Shown here: positions 27,740 to 35,381 of the stretch, piece by piece
Numbering within the stretch: position 1 is the first letter of the stretch
Layout of the letters: each line of letters starts with the position of its first letter
Origin: Paraflavitalea devenefica
GTDB lineage: Bacteria > Bacteroidota > Bacteroidia > Chitinophagales > Chitinophagaceae
NCBI RefSeq assembly: GCF_011759375.1
Contig: NZ_JAARML010000002.1
Location: 1,674,001-1,738,000, forward strand
Reading direction: 5' to 3'
Length of the DNA stretch: 64,000 nucleotides
The notes under the pieces: generated by a model
The model's database searches: none
Seen by the model: the letters and a program-made list of their open reading frames with translations, nothing else
What the model was told of the DNA's origin: nothing
Program-made: the position numbers and the translations under genes

Positions 27740-27950
27740 CCAGCAATTGGTTGATGGTTTTGGCTTTTGTGCTTCCTTTTTTGTATTTGTTCACAAAATC
27801 AACGGCTTCTTCTAAGTCGGCAAGAATTTTTTTCTCTTTGGAAGAAAGTTTCTTAGGCTCCACGACCTCAACGAATTCAAGGCGTTTAAGCAGTTCCTTT
27901 AAAAAAGGGATTTTGCTTTTGTTTTTAATATTTAAGATAAGTTGTTCCAT
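27729..27950 (-). CDS. antitoxin of RelE-type pair
   Basis: 73 aa, highly charged, with no obvious DNA-binding domain. The C-terminal half (PKKLSSKEKKILADLEEAVDFVNKYKKG and the tail to LLDEL) recurs almost unchanged in the 60-aa protein at 32902-33084, so this segment is a conserved, probably toxin-wrapping tail. It overlaps the toxin start by 11 bp. As the first gene of the pair it probably autoregulates the promoter in the 27951-28160 region; this is inferred from the family. Confidence 0.8.
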   Translation of the reverse strand: MEQLILNIKNKSKIPFLKELLKRLEFVEVVEPKKLSSKEKKILADLEEAVDFVNKYKKGSTKAKTINQLLDEL

Positions 27951-28158
27951 ATATCAATTATAAACGAGGGCTGTTACACAAATTTAGCTTTTTGCACCGG
28001 ACTATCCAAAAGGGCATGCAAAAGGTATGCTGCAAGCTGAATAGCGATACAATCGTACAAGAGTGCGACGCAACGAACGCTTAATGGTAGTACTACAGCC
28101 CCGGTACCCTATAAGCACCTGCGATAGCAGCAAGTGGCAACTACGCAGGAAGCTACCT

Positions 28159-28210
28159 GCCTCCCCTCCACCGGAGAGCTTGTCCCGCTCCGCGGGAGGC
28201 CGGGGGAGGC
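28159..28210. repeat. GC-rich inverted repeat abutting the Rhs duplication breakpoint
   Basis: GCCTCCCC (28159-28166) pairs with GGGGAGGC (28203-28210), with a further internal CCCG/CGGG stem. It ends 3 bp before the point where sequence homologous to the main rhs gene begins (28214). Confidence 0.7.
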
Positions 28211-28213
28211 GGT

Positions 28214-30538
28214 GACCAGGCCGGTAACCTGGTAAAGACCATACCGCCGGCGGGGGTACAGCCCAACTATGATTCCCTATGGCTGGACAGTGTGCAAACA
28301 GCCCGGCTGGCCGGAGGTATCAAATTGCCGGCACATGCCCTGCCTACCCAATACCGGTACAATACCCTGAACCAGGTGACGGCACAGAAGAGCCCCGACG
28401 GCGGTAAAACGGAGTATTGGTACGACCGGCTGGGCCGCCTGGCGCTGAGCCGCAATGCCCGCCAGTTGGCGATGAGCAGTGCCAATAACAATTACTTCAG
28501 TTATACCAGGTACGATACGCTGGGACGTATTACCGAGGTAGGGCAATTGAGGGACACGCTGAACCAGGCGATCACCGATACCTTTACCCGTAATGAAACA
28601 GCGTTAACCGACTGGTATGCCAGCCTGCAGAAGAACCGGGAACAGGTCACCAATACGATATATGATATCCCCTATATTGGTTTTGTAGAGGCAGATCCTA
28701 CGTTGGTCACCGCCCAGCAAAACGTGCGCAACCGGGTGAGCTATGTAACCTACACGGATAAGCCAGACATGACCAGTTCTTACAACCATGGCAGCTTTTA
28801 CAGCTATGACATACATGGTAATGTGGATACGCTGTTGCAGGACTATGGACAAAGTGGCGTAGTGCCCAATATCATGAACAAAAATGGCAACCGCTGGAAG
28901 AAGCTGGTGTATGAGTATGACCTCATCAGCGGCAAGGTGAATAAAGTCATGTACCAGCCGCGTTTCAGTGATCAGTGGACACACCGGTATTACTACGATG
29001 CGGAGAACAGGCTCACAGAGGTAGAGACCAGTACGGATGGCTATACCTGGGAGCGGGAAGCGAAATATGAGTATTATCTGCATGGTCCGCTGGCACGTAC
29101 TATCCTTGGTCAGCAGCAGGTACAGGGTATAGATTATGCCTACACCATCCAGGGCTGGCTGAAAGGGGTGAACAGTACCGGCGCCACCATACCGCATGAT
29201 ATGGGTGGTGATGCCAAAGCAGGCGGCATCAACCAGTACATAGCCCGGGATGCGTTGGGCTTTAACCTGAACTATTTTGACGGCGATTACAAGACGATCA
29301 ATCCGGGGGTAAATCCCTTCCCGTCTTACCGCCTTGCCGGGGGAAGTCTGCCCGATAGTGTGTACCGTCCGCTGTACAATGGCAATATCAGCAGCATGGC
29401 CACCCATATCCGCAAGTTTGATGAGCTGGGCCATGTACCCATCTTCTACAACTACCGGTATGACCAGCTCAACCGCCTTGTGAAGCAGGACGCCTTCTTC
29501 TTCAGCTTCAATGCTTCGACGAATAGTTATGGCAGTAACTGGGCGCCCGACAGTACCTTCCATGAGGATATATCCTACGATCCCAATGGTAATATTCAGC
29601 ACTATAACCGCTATGCCATTGGGGCAGGTTCCAAAATGGATGGACTGACGTACAAGTATTATCCCGGTACTAACAAATTACGGCAGGTCAATGATCATAT
29701 CGTTGCCAATAAGTATGGTTCCAATAGCTGGGACCTGATCTACGACCTGGACGACCAGGCGGACACGAGCAACTATGTATACGATGAGATCGGCAACCTG
29801 ATCCAGGACAAACAGGAAAACGTTACCGGCATTCAATGGAATGTGTATGGTAAGATCACGGAAGTGAACCGTACGGCTACTACCGCCAATCCTTATACCA
29901 AGGTGGCGTATAGCTATGATGCGCAGGGTAACCGCATCGGTAAAACCTCCTACCAGGGCAATGGCCGGCAGGATCATACCTGGTATGTTCGGGATGCGCA
30001 GGGCAACCTGATGAGCACGTATACAGCCAACAACAGCACGCCGGTAGAGCCTGCCAACCTGCAAACGCTGTTTTTAACACAGGCCGATGTGTATGTGTAC
30101 GGCAGCAGCCGGCTGGGCATGCTGGCGCGGGGCACGAATGCGGTGGACAATGGCAACAGTACCGGCCCCTGGATCAATCCTTATTATAATGGTGACAATT
30201 ACAACCGTGGCTACCGCCAGTATGAGCTGACGAACCACCTGGGCAATGTACTCACCGTCATTAGTGATCGCAACTTTGGCGTATCTTCGGGTGGCTCTTT
30301 GACATTACCCAGTGGGGCTGTTATACCGGTAGTGGATTATTATAATCCTGATATGGTAGCCGCCAATGATTATTATCCCTTTGGCATGCTGAGCCGGACT
30401 TTCCAGACTGCTGATAAGTATAGGTTTGGGTTTAATGGTAAGGAGGCGGATAGTGAAGTGAAGAGCAGGCAGAACCAGCAGGATTATGGCATGCGGATTT
30501 ATGACCCGAGAGTGGGGAGGTTTTTGAGTGTGGATCCG
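28214..30538 (+). repeat. duplicated RHS core (second copy of 21684-23978)
   Basis: About 2.3 kb closely matching the YD-repeat/RHS-core part of the rhs gene at 15726. Identity is patchy: several stretches of 50 to over 100 bp are identical (for example the segment after GCCAATAAC near 28490 versus 21950), while others differ clearly. The match starts abruptly at 28214 and stops just after the core motif GRFLSVDP. Confidence 0.9.
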
Positions 30539-31429
30539 ATAGCTGGGGAGTTCTCTGGATTAACTCCATATCAGTTTGGACATAATAATCCTATTGCGTT
30601 AATTGATTTAGATGGCTTAGAGGGCATTGAACCACCTAAGCCAGGGAAACCTGGTGCAAAGGAGGGTGACGTAAAAACAACCGAGGGAGAAACTGTATAT
30701 GCTCCATCAGATTGTAACTGTCCTGAATCTGAGGGGATCAAAAAGACAAAAACTTGGTATTGGTACTCAGGACACCTTAATAGAGAAGCTAAAGCAGATT
30801 GGTATTCCAAAGAAGAATATGGATACATTACGCAGGACTGGGAGCATGGTCAGGTTTTACCCAAATATGAGGGGAATGCATTAACAAGTGCATTTAATGG
30901 AGTAAATCAAGAGAGGATAATTAATGGAAAAGTTGTACGAAATTGGAATGGTTATGCAGTAGGTGAGGATGGATATTTAATTTCAGGAGGCATCTTAACG
31001 ACTTATTATCCAGGAGTAAAAGAAGCTGGAGGGGAAAGGCAGTTGTTAAAGGGCCTTGGAAACCTTGCTCGATTAAGACGAATTGCCCCTGGCCTGTTTA
31101 AGAACGGAAAATATACTGTATATTCCGGATTTAAGGATGGTGTATTATATATAGGTAAAACCGGATATACAATAGCGCAAAGATATGCAGGCAAAATTGC
31201 TCCGGCAGGAGTTAGGGCTTTGCAAGGATTATCAGGAAAAATTCCAAATAATGGAGTTGCAAAGGGTGTCGAGCAGTTGGTAATGGAATTAAATGGCTGG
31301 GTTGGCAGGGGAACAACTGTTCTTTCGAACAAAAATGCAGCTACAGTAAATGAAATTTACAAAGTGGTAGCAAGAAGATGGCTTAATCAAAATGTAAAAA
31401 ATTGGGAAACACTTTTCAAATTTCAATAA
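28292..31429 (+). CDS. orphan Rhs module with GIY-YIG-like C-terminal toxin domain
   Basis: The open frame runs from the duplication breakpoint; the first possible start is GTG 28292, without a signal peptide, so this is a 5'-truncated rhs (1045 aa). Residues 1 to about 770 are YD repeats and the RHS core (GFNGKEAD ... DPRVGRFLSVDP ... ALIDLDG). The tip differs completely from that of the main rhs gene. Its last 100 residues carry YTVYSGFKDGVLYIGKTGYTIAQRY (about 941-965) and KGVEQLVMELNG (about 992), the Tyr, YIGKT, Arg and Glu signature of a GIY-YIG/URI-type nuclease. It is AT-rich like the other tip. By analogy with known orphan rhs/cdi modules this is a silent cassette that can replace the main tip by recombination through the shared core. 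Confidence 0.8.
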   Translation: MQTARLAGGIKLPAHALPTQYRYNTLNQVTAQKSPDGGKTEYWYDRLGRLALSRNARQLAMSSANNNYFSYTRYDTLGRITEVGQLRDTLNQAITDTFTRNETALTDWYASLQKNREQVTNTIYDIPYIGFVEADPTLVTAQQNVRNRVSYVTYTDKPDMTSSYNHGSFYSYDIHGNVDTLLQDYGQSGVVPNIMNKNGNRWKKLVYEYDLISGKVNKVMYQPRFSDQWTHRYYYDAENRLTEVETSTDGYTWEREAKYEYYLHGPLARTILGQQQVQGIDYAYTIQGWLKGVNSTGATIPHDMGGDAKAGGINQYIARDALGFNLNYFDGDYKTINPGVNPFPSYRLAGGSLPDSVYRPLYNGNISSMATHIRKFDELGHVPIFYNYRYDQLNRLVKQDAFFFSFNASTNSYGSNWAPDSTFHEDISYDPNGNIQHYNRYAIGAGSKMDGLTYKYYPGTNKLRQVNDHIVANKYGSNSWDLIYDLDDQADTSNYVYDEIGNLIQDKQENVTGIQWNVYGKITEVNRTATTANPYTKVAYSYDAQGNRIGKTSYQGNGRQDHTWYVRDAQGNLMSTYTANNSTPVEPANLQTLFLTQADVYVYGSSRLGMLARGTNAVDNGNSTGPWINPYYNGDNYNRGYRQYELTNHLGNVLTVISDRNFGVSSGGSLTLPSGAVIPVVDYYNPDMVAANDYYPFGMLSRTFQTADKYRFGFNGKEADSEVKSRQNQQDYGMRIYDPRVGRFLSVDPIAGEFSGLTPYQFGHNNPIALIDLDGLEGIEPPKPGKPGAKEGDVKTTEGETVYAPSDCNCPESEGIKKTKTWYWYSGHLNREAKADWYSKEEYGYITQDWEHGQVLPKYEGNALTSAFNGVNQERIINGKVVRNWNGYAVGEDGYLISGGILTTYYPGVKEAGGERQLLKGLGNLARLRRIAPGLFKNGKYTVYSGFKDGVLYIGKTGYTIAQRYAGKIAPAGVRALQGLSGKIPNNGVAKGVEQLVMELNGWVGRGTTVLSNKNAATVNEIYKVVARRWLNQNVKNWETLFKFQ

Positions 31430-32037
31430 TGAAAAAATCAAATTCGGGGAAGGTGTATGCCTTCCCTCTAAATTTTGAACAGGGATTTGCTCTATGTAAG
31501 TTTATGGATTATACAGACGTAGCTTCGTTTGATGGAGCTTTGGTATATGTGCTAAATATATATATGAAAACCATTGATGAATTACCCACGACAGAGGAGC
31601 TTACAAAATCAAAAGTTTTATTTGGGCCAGTTCCTCTAAATAAGCATATTAATGTAAAAGGAAAAGGGGCATGGAAGCTTGTTGGTGCGATTAAAGTGTC
31701 CGATGATCCTATTCCTGTATTTAAAGACACTAATCAAATTGTTTCTTTGCAAAAAGCTGTTGATTGGTCAACCGTTAGTGGATGGAGAAAGCGGCACTTC
31801 AATGAAGGAGGAGAAGAATGTGAATATGAAGAAGTTCGATATTTGGAAATGCTGGAACTATATGATATGCGTAATGTAGAAATAAGAACTACTATGCACT
31901 TTCTTCTGTTGAATAATTTGAAAGTAGAAGATTATTATAATCTGAAAGACGAAAATTATAAAAGAATATATCTTCAAATGATAAATACTTCTTTTGACCG
32001 TAGCACCGCTAAAAAATATTTGAAAGTACTTAGTTAG
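31429..32037 (+). CDS. Imm26-like immunity protein
   Basis: 202 aa. The ATG at 31429 overlaps the Rhs stop by one base (TAATG), indicating translational coupling. The N-terminus (GKVYAFPLNFEQGFALCKFMDYTDVASFDGALVYVLN) matches the general pattern of the Imm26 family, which begins with a short strand-rich GxVYxxPL segment. Cytoplasmic, no signal. It should protect against the adjacent GIY-YIG-like tip. The family call is from memory of the pattern; the immunity role rests on position. Confidence 0.7.
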   Translation: MKKSNSGKVYAFPLNFEQGFALCKFMDYTDVASFDGALVYVLNIYMKTIDELPTTEELTKSKVLFGPVPLNKHINVKGKGAWKLVGAIKVSDDPIPVFKDTNQIVSLQKAVDWSTVSGWRKRHFNEGGEECEYEEVRYLEMLELYDMRNVEIRTTMHFLLLNNLKVEDYYNLKDENYKRIYLQMINTSFDRSTAKKYLKVLS

Positions 32038-32121
32038 GGTAGTGGGTAATGTACCGATTGGTGCTTGCGTAAAAATAAAATATGTAAAAGGGTTGACATT
32101 CAGTCAGCTCTTTTATTTTTT
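32035..32121 (+). repeat. conserved 3' flank of Rhs cassette, copy 2, with terminator
   Basis: Homologous to 25413-25500. It begins at the immunity stop codon. The hairpin arms AAAAGGGTTGAC and GTCAGCTCTTTT (32086-32114) pair with two G-T wobbles and are followed by ATTTTTT, so it should still terminate transcription. Confidence 0.75.
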
Positions 32122-32206
32122 GGGGATGGGAAAGTAGTGTATAGAATGGTTGGAAAAGCAGTGGTTGGCTGGAAAATGGCGTCTATATTGCGTTGTAAAA
32201 TCTAAT

Positions 32207-32897
32207 GTGTACCGATTAGCACCTGGACCTATGAACTGTAACAACTGCAAGGGAGCATGTATTAAGAAAGGCTTCTATAAGACTACTCAAAGATATCAAT
32301 GTAAGGTGTGTGGCCGGCATCAGCGGCAGGTTTACCGGAACAGGAAGTACTGTACAACCTTTGATGAACAAATCGCCGTATTGAATAAAGAAGGTGTAGG
32401 TATCAGTTCCATCAGCAGGATATTGTCCATTCCCAGAGCATCTGTTCAAAGAAGGATAGAACGGATGAAAAAAGATAAGCCGAAGCCGGTATTTACCGAA
32501 ACCGGACAGGTATATGAGGTGGATGAACTATATACGTATATAGGCAGGAAAAGCAATCCCTGTTATATTATGTATGCGATCAACCGGAAGACGAAGCAGG
32601 TAATAGATTTTGTGTGCGGAGCCAGGAGCAGGGAGAATATAAGCAGGCTAATAAACACCTTATTAGGCTTGTCACCCCAAAGGATATATACCGATAAGCT
32701 GAATGTCTTTGGTTCTGTAATACCGGATTTCCTTCACCGCACCTTTCAATACCGGACGAACCATATAGAAAGGAAGAACCTTACGCTGCGTACCCATTTG
32801 AAAAGACTATCCCGCAAAACGATTTGTTACAGTAAAAGCAAAGATATGCTGGAAGCATGTTTCCGGTTGTATGTGTGGAAGTGAATAGGGGCGTGAA
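32207..32897 (+). mobile_element. IS1-family element, ends uncertain
   Basis: The right boundary is placed near 32897 because leftward homology to the toxin gene of the other TA locus stops there after five codons. The left end is not certain; GTGTACCGATTAGCACCTG at 32207 lies just before the transposase start and also occurs, slightly altered, at 25428 and 32049. No clear pair of terminal inverted repeats was seen. Confidence 0.4.
32231..32884 (+). CDS. IS1-family transposase (single-frame)
   Basis: 217 aa from ATG 32231. An N-terminal zinc finger (CNNCKGACIKKGFYKTTQRYQCKVCGRHQ) is followed by a helix-turn-helix (GISSISRILSIPRASVQRRI) and a DDE domain with EVDELYTYIG (Asp), YTDKLNVFG (Asp) and HIERKNLTLRTHLKRLSRKT (Glu). 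In E. coli IS1 the equivalent is made by frameshifting InsA and InsB; here it is one frame, as is common in Bacteroidetes. The element has interrupted a toxin-antitoxin locus on its right side. Confidence 0.88.
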   Translation: MNCNNCKGACIKKGFYKTTQRYQCKVCGRHQRQVYRNRKYCTTFDEQIAVLNKEGVGISSISRILSIPRASVQRRIERMKKDKPKPVFTETGQVYEVDELYTYIGRKSNPCYIMYAINRKTKQVIDFVCGARSRENISRLINTLLGLSPQRIYTDKLNVFGSVIPDFLHRTFQYRTNHIERKNLTLRTHLKRLSRKTICYSKSKDMLEACFRLYVWK

Positions 32898-32901
32898 AAT
32901 C

Positions 32902-33084
32902 TTAAAGTTCATCCAGTAATTGGTTGATGGTTTTGGCTTTTGTGCTTCCTTTCTTGTACTTGTTCACAAAATCAACGGCTTCATCGAGATTGGTATGTAC
33001 ATTCTTCTTTTTGGAGATAAGTTTTTTGGGCGCTCTCTTGGCGGGATTAGTCCAATGTGTTGCTTTAATTATTTCTTTTGCCAT
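32902..33084 (-). pseudogene. antitoxin remnant with truncated RelE-type toxin stub
   Basis: A 60-codon frame whose last 43 residues align with the antitoxin at 27729-27950; the final 25 residues are identical. The first 17 residues are unrelated. Overlapping its end on the minus strand, from 32912, is a toxin start reading M-N-F-K-I, matching the first residues M-S-F-K-I of the intact toxin. That frame then runs into IS1-element sequence. The toxin has therefore been lost, and the antitoxin-like frame may or may not be expressed. Confidence 0.7.
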
Positions 33085-33310
33085 TTTCTGTATTTTTTAT
33101 TATTTGGCCATGAGGAGTAAGTTTACCGGCCTTCATTGCTGCAAGTGATTGGTCAATGGCTTTTTGTTGCTCCTCACTGATTTCATCGCACCAGTCTTGC
33201 TGCTGTGCTGCAAATGTTTTTATAATCCTTAACACCACTTGCTTTTGTCTGATATTCAGGCGAGGCAGGTATTGAATGATCTCCTGGTCTATGAGTTTAA
33301 TCTTCCCCAT
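33065..33310 (-). CDS. antitoxin-like protein (addiction module type)
   Basis: 81 aa. The N-terminus (KLIDQEIIQYLPRLNIRQKQVVLRIIKTF) is homologous to the protein at 33534-33800. It resembles the small helical antitoxins found before RelE/ParE toxins. Its end overlaps the next minus-strand frame by 20 bp, a layout expected for antitoxin-toxin pairs, but the downstream frame is antitoxin-like rather than a toxin. Probably the leftover of a rearranged toxin-antitoxin locus. Confidence 0.6.
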   Translation of the reverse strand: MGKIKLIDQEIIQYLPRLNIRQKQVVLRIIKTFAAQQQDWCDEISEEQQKAIDQSLAAMKAGKLTPHGQIIKNTENGKRNN

Positions 33311-33533
33311 CAGTTCTTTTTACAAATTTAATTATTGGTAATTACTATCCAAATAAGGTGAATGGCGATATTGCCGTACAGTAATCAAAAAACATTAAGC
33401 AGGACAGTACCTGCCGGACCTGCCTTCTACTAATCTGGGTAATAGCCAGACAGTTGGAGCTATTCCAAAAGCGAGTCATCCCTCTGCACCAGTATTTAAC
33501 CGCCATCAGGAGCAATGCCCTGCATATCCGGGG

Positions 33534-33800
33534 TTGGGAACTGGTAAATTATTAGATAAGGAAATAGCCCATGTTTGGGGCCATCTGAATATATCGGAAA
33601 AAAAGACCGTTTTGTCGGTTGCCAGGGCTATTGCTGAAAAACAGCACGACGACGATTTATGGGAAAATAAAGACTTTATTGCTGAATTAGATCGTAGAAC
33701 TGCTGAATTTGAAACTGGTAAAGTAAAAGGGCTTTCGTTTGATGAGTTGACAACAAGAACAAAGCAGGCATACAAAAACAGAAAAAGGAAGAAATTATGA
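33534..33800 (+). CDS. orphan antitoxin-like protein (TTG start)
   Basis: 88 aa. The TTG at 33534 aligns exactly with the ATG of the homologue at 33310 (MGTGKLLDKE versus MGKIKLIDQE), and no in-frame ATG is available, so the start codon is unusual or decayed. The C-terminus (ELDRRTAEFETGKVKGLSFDELTTRTKQAY) matches the pattern of unstable addiction-module antitoxins. No toxin follows; the frame overlapping its stop ends after about 29 codons. Confidence 0.55.
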   Translation: MGTGKLLDKEIAHVWGHLNISEKKTVLSVARAIAEKQHDDDLWENKDFIAELDRRTAEFETGKVKGLSFDELTTRTKQAYKNRKRKKL

Positions 33801-33817
33801 GATCAGCCCAATCTGAT

Positions 33818-34396
33818 TTATCCCTTAATTGCATGGATTTTCAAGAAAGGATTCAAAATACATTCAGCCCATGGATAAGTAGTTAGTTCTTTATTACGTT
33901 GCTGCCGGAATTTTCGTTCGTTATACCTGTAAGCATAGAGATGGTAAGGTAGTTTTTCTTCCGGTACTTCGGTATGTTGTCTGCGCTGTTTCCCTTTTAA
34001 TCGCTGTGTCTTACGGCGAAAGGGTTCTCTCAGTTGCACCACTTCAGGCTCGGGTAGCACTACTTCCTGACCGGTATATTGTTTGATCAGGTAAGTTACT
34101 ATATCTTCTTCTGTCCATTGGTACTTCAGCCAGGTCATGGCTTCGCCGGTGAACTTGCGGTACAGGGCATGCTGTTTCCGGTGTTCCGGCAGGGCGGCAT
34201 ACACTGCCGATCCAATGCGGGAAGCTTTGCCCAACAGGGCGGCATATTGCATGGTCTTGCGGAAAGCAGGGTCTTTCTTCACCCTTTTACCCGTGAGTGA
34301 GCTACGGGTACGGATATAATATTGGCCATACATCTTGTAGATGCAGATGGGACCAATGGTTCCCGTTAAAGGTGGTATGCCGGTGTATTTAGCCAT
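33818..34396 (-). CDS. conserved hypothetical protein (Bacteroidetes)
   Basis: 192 aa, basic. The N-terminus GTIGPICIYKMYGQYYIRTRSSLTGKRVKKDPAFRKTM resembles a family I recall in many Bacteroidetes genomes (a glycine-turn start with a KSSLTGKRV-like stretch), without known function. The C-terminal third is very rich in Lys/Arg/Gln, suggesting nucleic-acid contact. No signal peptide or membrane segment. It stands alone between orphan antitoxins and a repeat-rich gap. Confidence 0.55.
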   Translation of the reverse strand: MAKYTGIPPLTGTIGPICIYKMYGQYYIRTRSSLTGKRVKKDPAFRKTMQYAALLGKASRIGSAVYAALPEHRKQHALYRKFTGEAMTWLKYQWTEEDIVTYLIKQYTGQEVVLPEPEVVQLREPFRRKTQRLKGKQRRQHTEVPEEKLPYHLYAYRYNERKFRQQRNKELTTYPWAECILNPFLKIHAIKG

Positions 34397-34488
34397 TTAA
34401 TCCATAACATATACTGCTTAAAATTAATAAATGTTGGCTGTCATAACAATACCGTGAAGTGGGTAAAATGGCAGGGTTGTGTAAACCA

Positions 34489-34606
34489 TGTATCATCCTT
34501 GTGTCATCCTGGTAGGTTAAAGCGCACTCGCCACATGCCTGGTACAAGGATGGGAGAAGGATTGCTGAGATCTGACTATCCTCCGGCTGTCTTCCGACTG
34601 TCCTCT
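34489..34606. repeat. 11-bp tandem repeats in the 34397-34856 gap
   Basis: Two units at 34489-34510 (TGTATCATCCT, TGTGTCATCCT) and three at 34574-34606 (GACTATCCTCC, GGCTGTCTTCC, GACTGTCCTCT) share an exact 11-bp period. The surrounding 460-bp gap has no convincing gene. It also contains the motif TAAAGCGCACT twice (from 34518 and 34684) plus a variant with an extra G near 34612. Confidence 0.65.
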
Positions 34607-34856
34607 AAGGTAAAGGCGCACTTTGTCCTGGCGATGTTCCGCCTCGCCTTTGAGCTGGGTTTGCTTCGGGAATGCTTCGGGGTTAAAGCGCACTTATAAG
34701 GGCGGGGAGCGAAGATGGTACGAAGGAAACCCCTGTCAAACCCAAACAACCTCCTTATAAAGGCTGCCCGGATTCCCGGAATGGGAACCGACCTGTTGAG
34801 GATATTCGGGAGCGACCAGTCTTAAATGGGAAGAGAACCCGGATAAACCACTTCTA

Positions 34857-35366
34857 CTAGTTCAAAAGCTTGTTGTATAGTTCGTAATTCTCCCTATCAT
34901 AACAAACAAAAACTACTTTCTCCAGCTCACTATTCCTGGCTAAAAAATCTCTTACTGTATTAATGGCAATTTCAGCAGCCCTGCCTTTGGGAAAATGATA
35001 AATACCTGTACTAATATTAGGGAAGGCGATGGTTTTAACCTGATGCGCTATAGCAAGCCGCAGACTGTTCGTATAAGCAGAGGCTAATAAGGTTTCTTCA
35101 TCATGCTGACCATCATTCCACACAGGTCCTACAGTATGGATAACATACTTGGCGGGAAGTTTCCCCGCTGTTGTGATAACAGCTTCTCCCACTTTACAGC
35201 CACCTTGTTTGGCCCGGATTTGCTGGCATTCCTCCAGTATGGCCGGGCCGCCGGCTCTGTGTATGGCGCCGTCAACGCCGCCACCACCCAGTAAGGAAGT
35301 GTTGGCGGCATTGACAATAGCGTCTACTTCCATTTTGGTAATATCTCCTTGTATGAGTTGGATCAT
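34857..35366 (-). CDS. macro-domain protein (O-acetyl-ADP-ribose deacetylase type)
   Basis: 169 aa, a single macro domain filling the whole protein. Diagnostic motifs are IQGDITKMEVDAIVNAANTSL near the start, LGGGGVDGAIHRAGGP (ADP-ribose-binding loop, about 25-40) and AFPNISTGIYHFPKGRAA (about 112-130), as in E. coli YmdB-type proteins. These hydrolyse O-acetyl-ADP-ribose or mono-ADP-ribosyl groups in the cytoplasm. It is 15 bp downstream of the DHFR-like gene on the same strand, so the two may share a transcript. Confidence 0.93.
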   Translation of the reverse strand: MIQLIQGDITKMEVDAIVNAANTSLLGGGGVDGAIHRAGGPAILEECQQIRAKQGGCKVGEAVITTAGKLPAKYVIHTVGPVWNDGQHDEETLLASAYTNSLRLAIAHQVKTIAFPNISTGIYHFPKGRAAEIAINTVRDFLARNSELEKVVFVCYDRENYELYNKLLN

Positions 35367-35381
35367 ACTACAAAGATAAAC

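Noticed and set aside
27951..28158. Similarity between the regions upstream of the two antitoxin loci (27960-28060 and 33340-33400)
   Set aside because: Only short shared strings (ACTATCCAAA, a GAAT-GCGATA-CGTAC pattern). Too weak by eye to call an operator or a repeat.
34454..34699. 81-codon frame in the 34.4-34.9 kb gap
   Set aside because: It spans the 11-bp repeats and a low-complexity stretch and has no homology I recognise.
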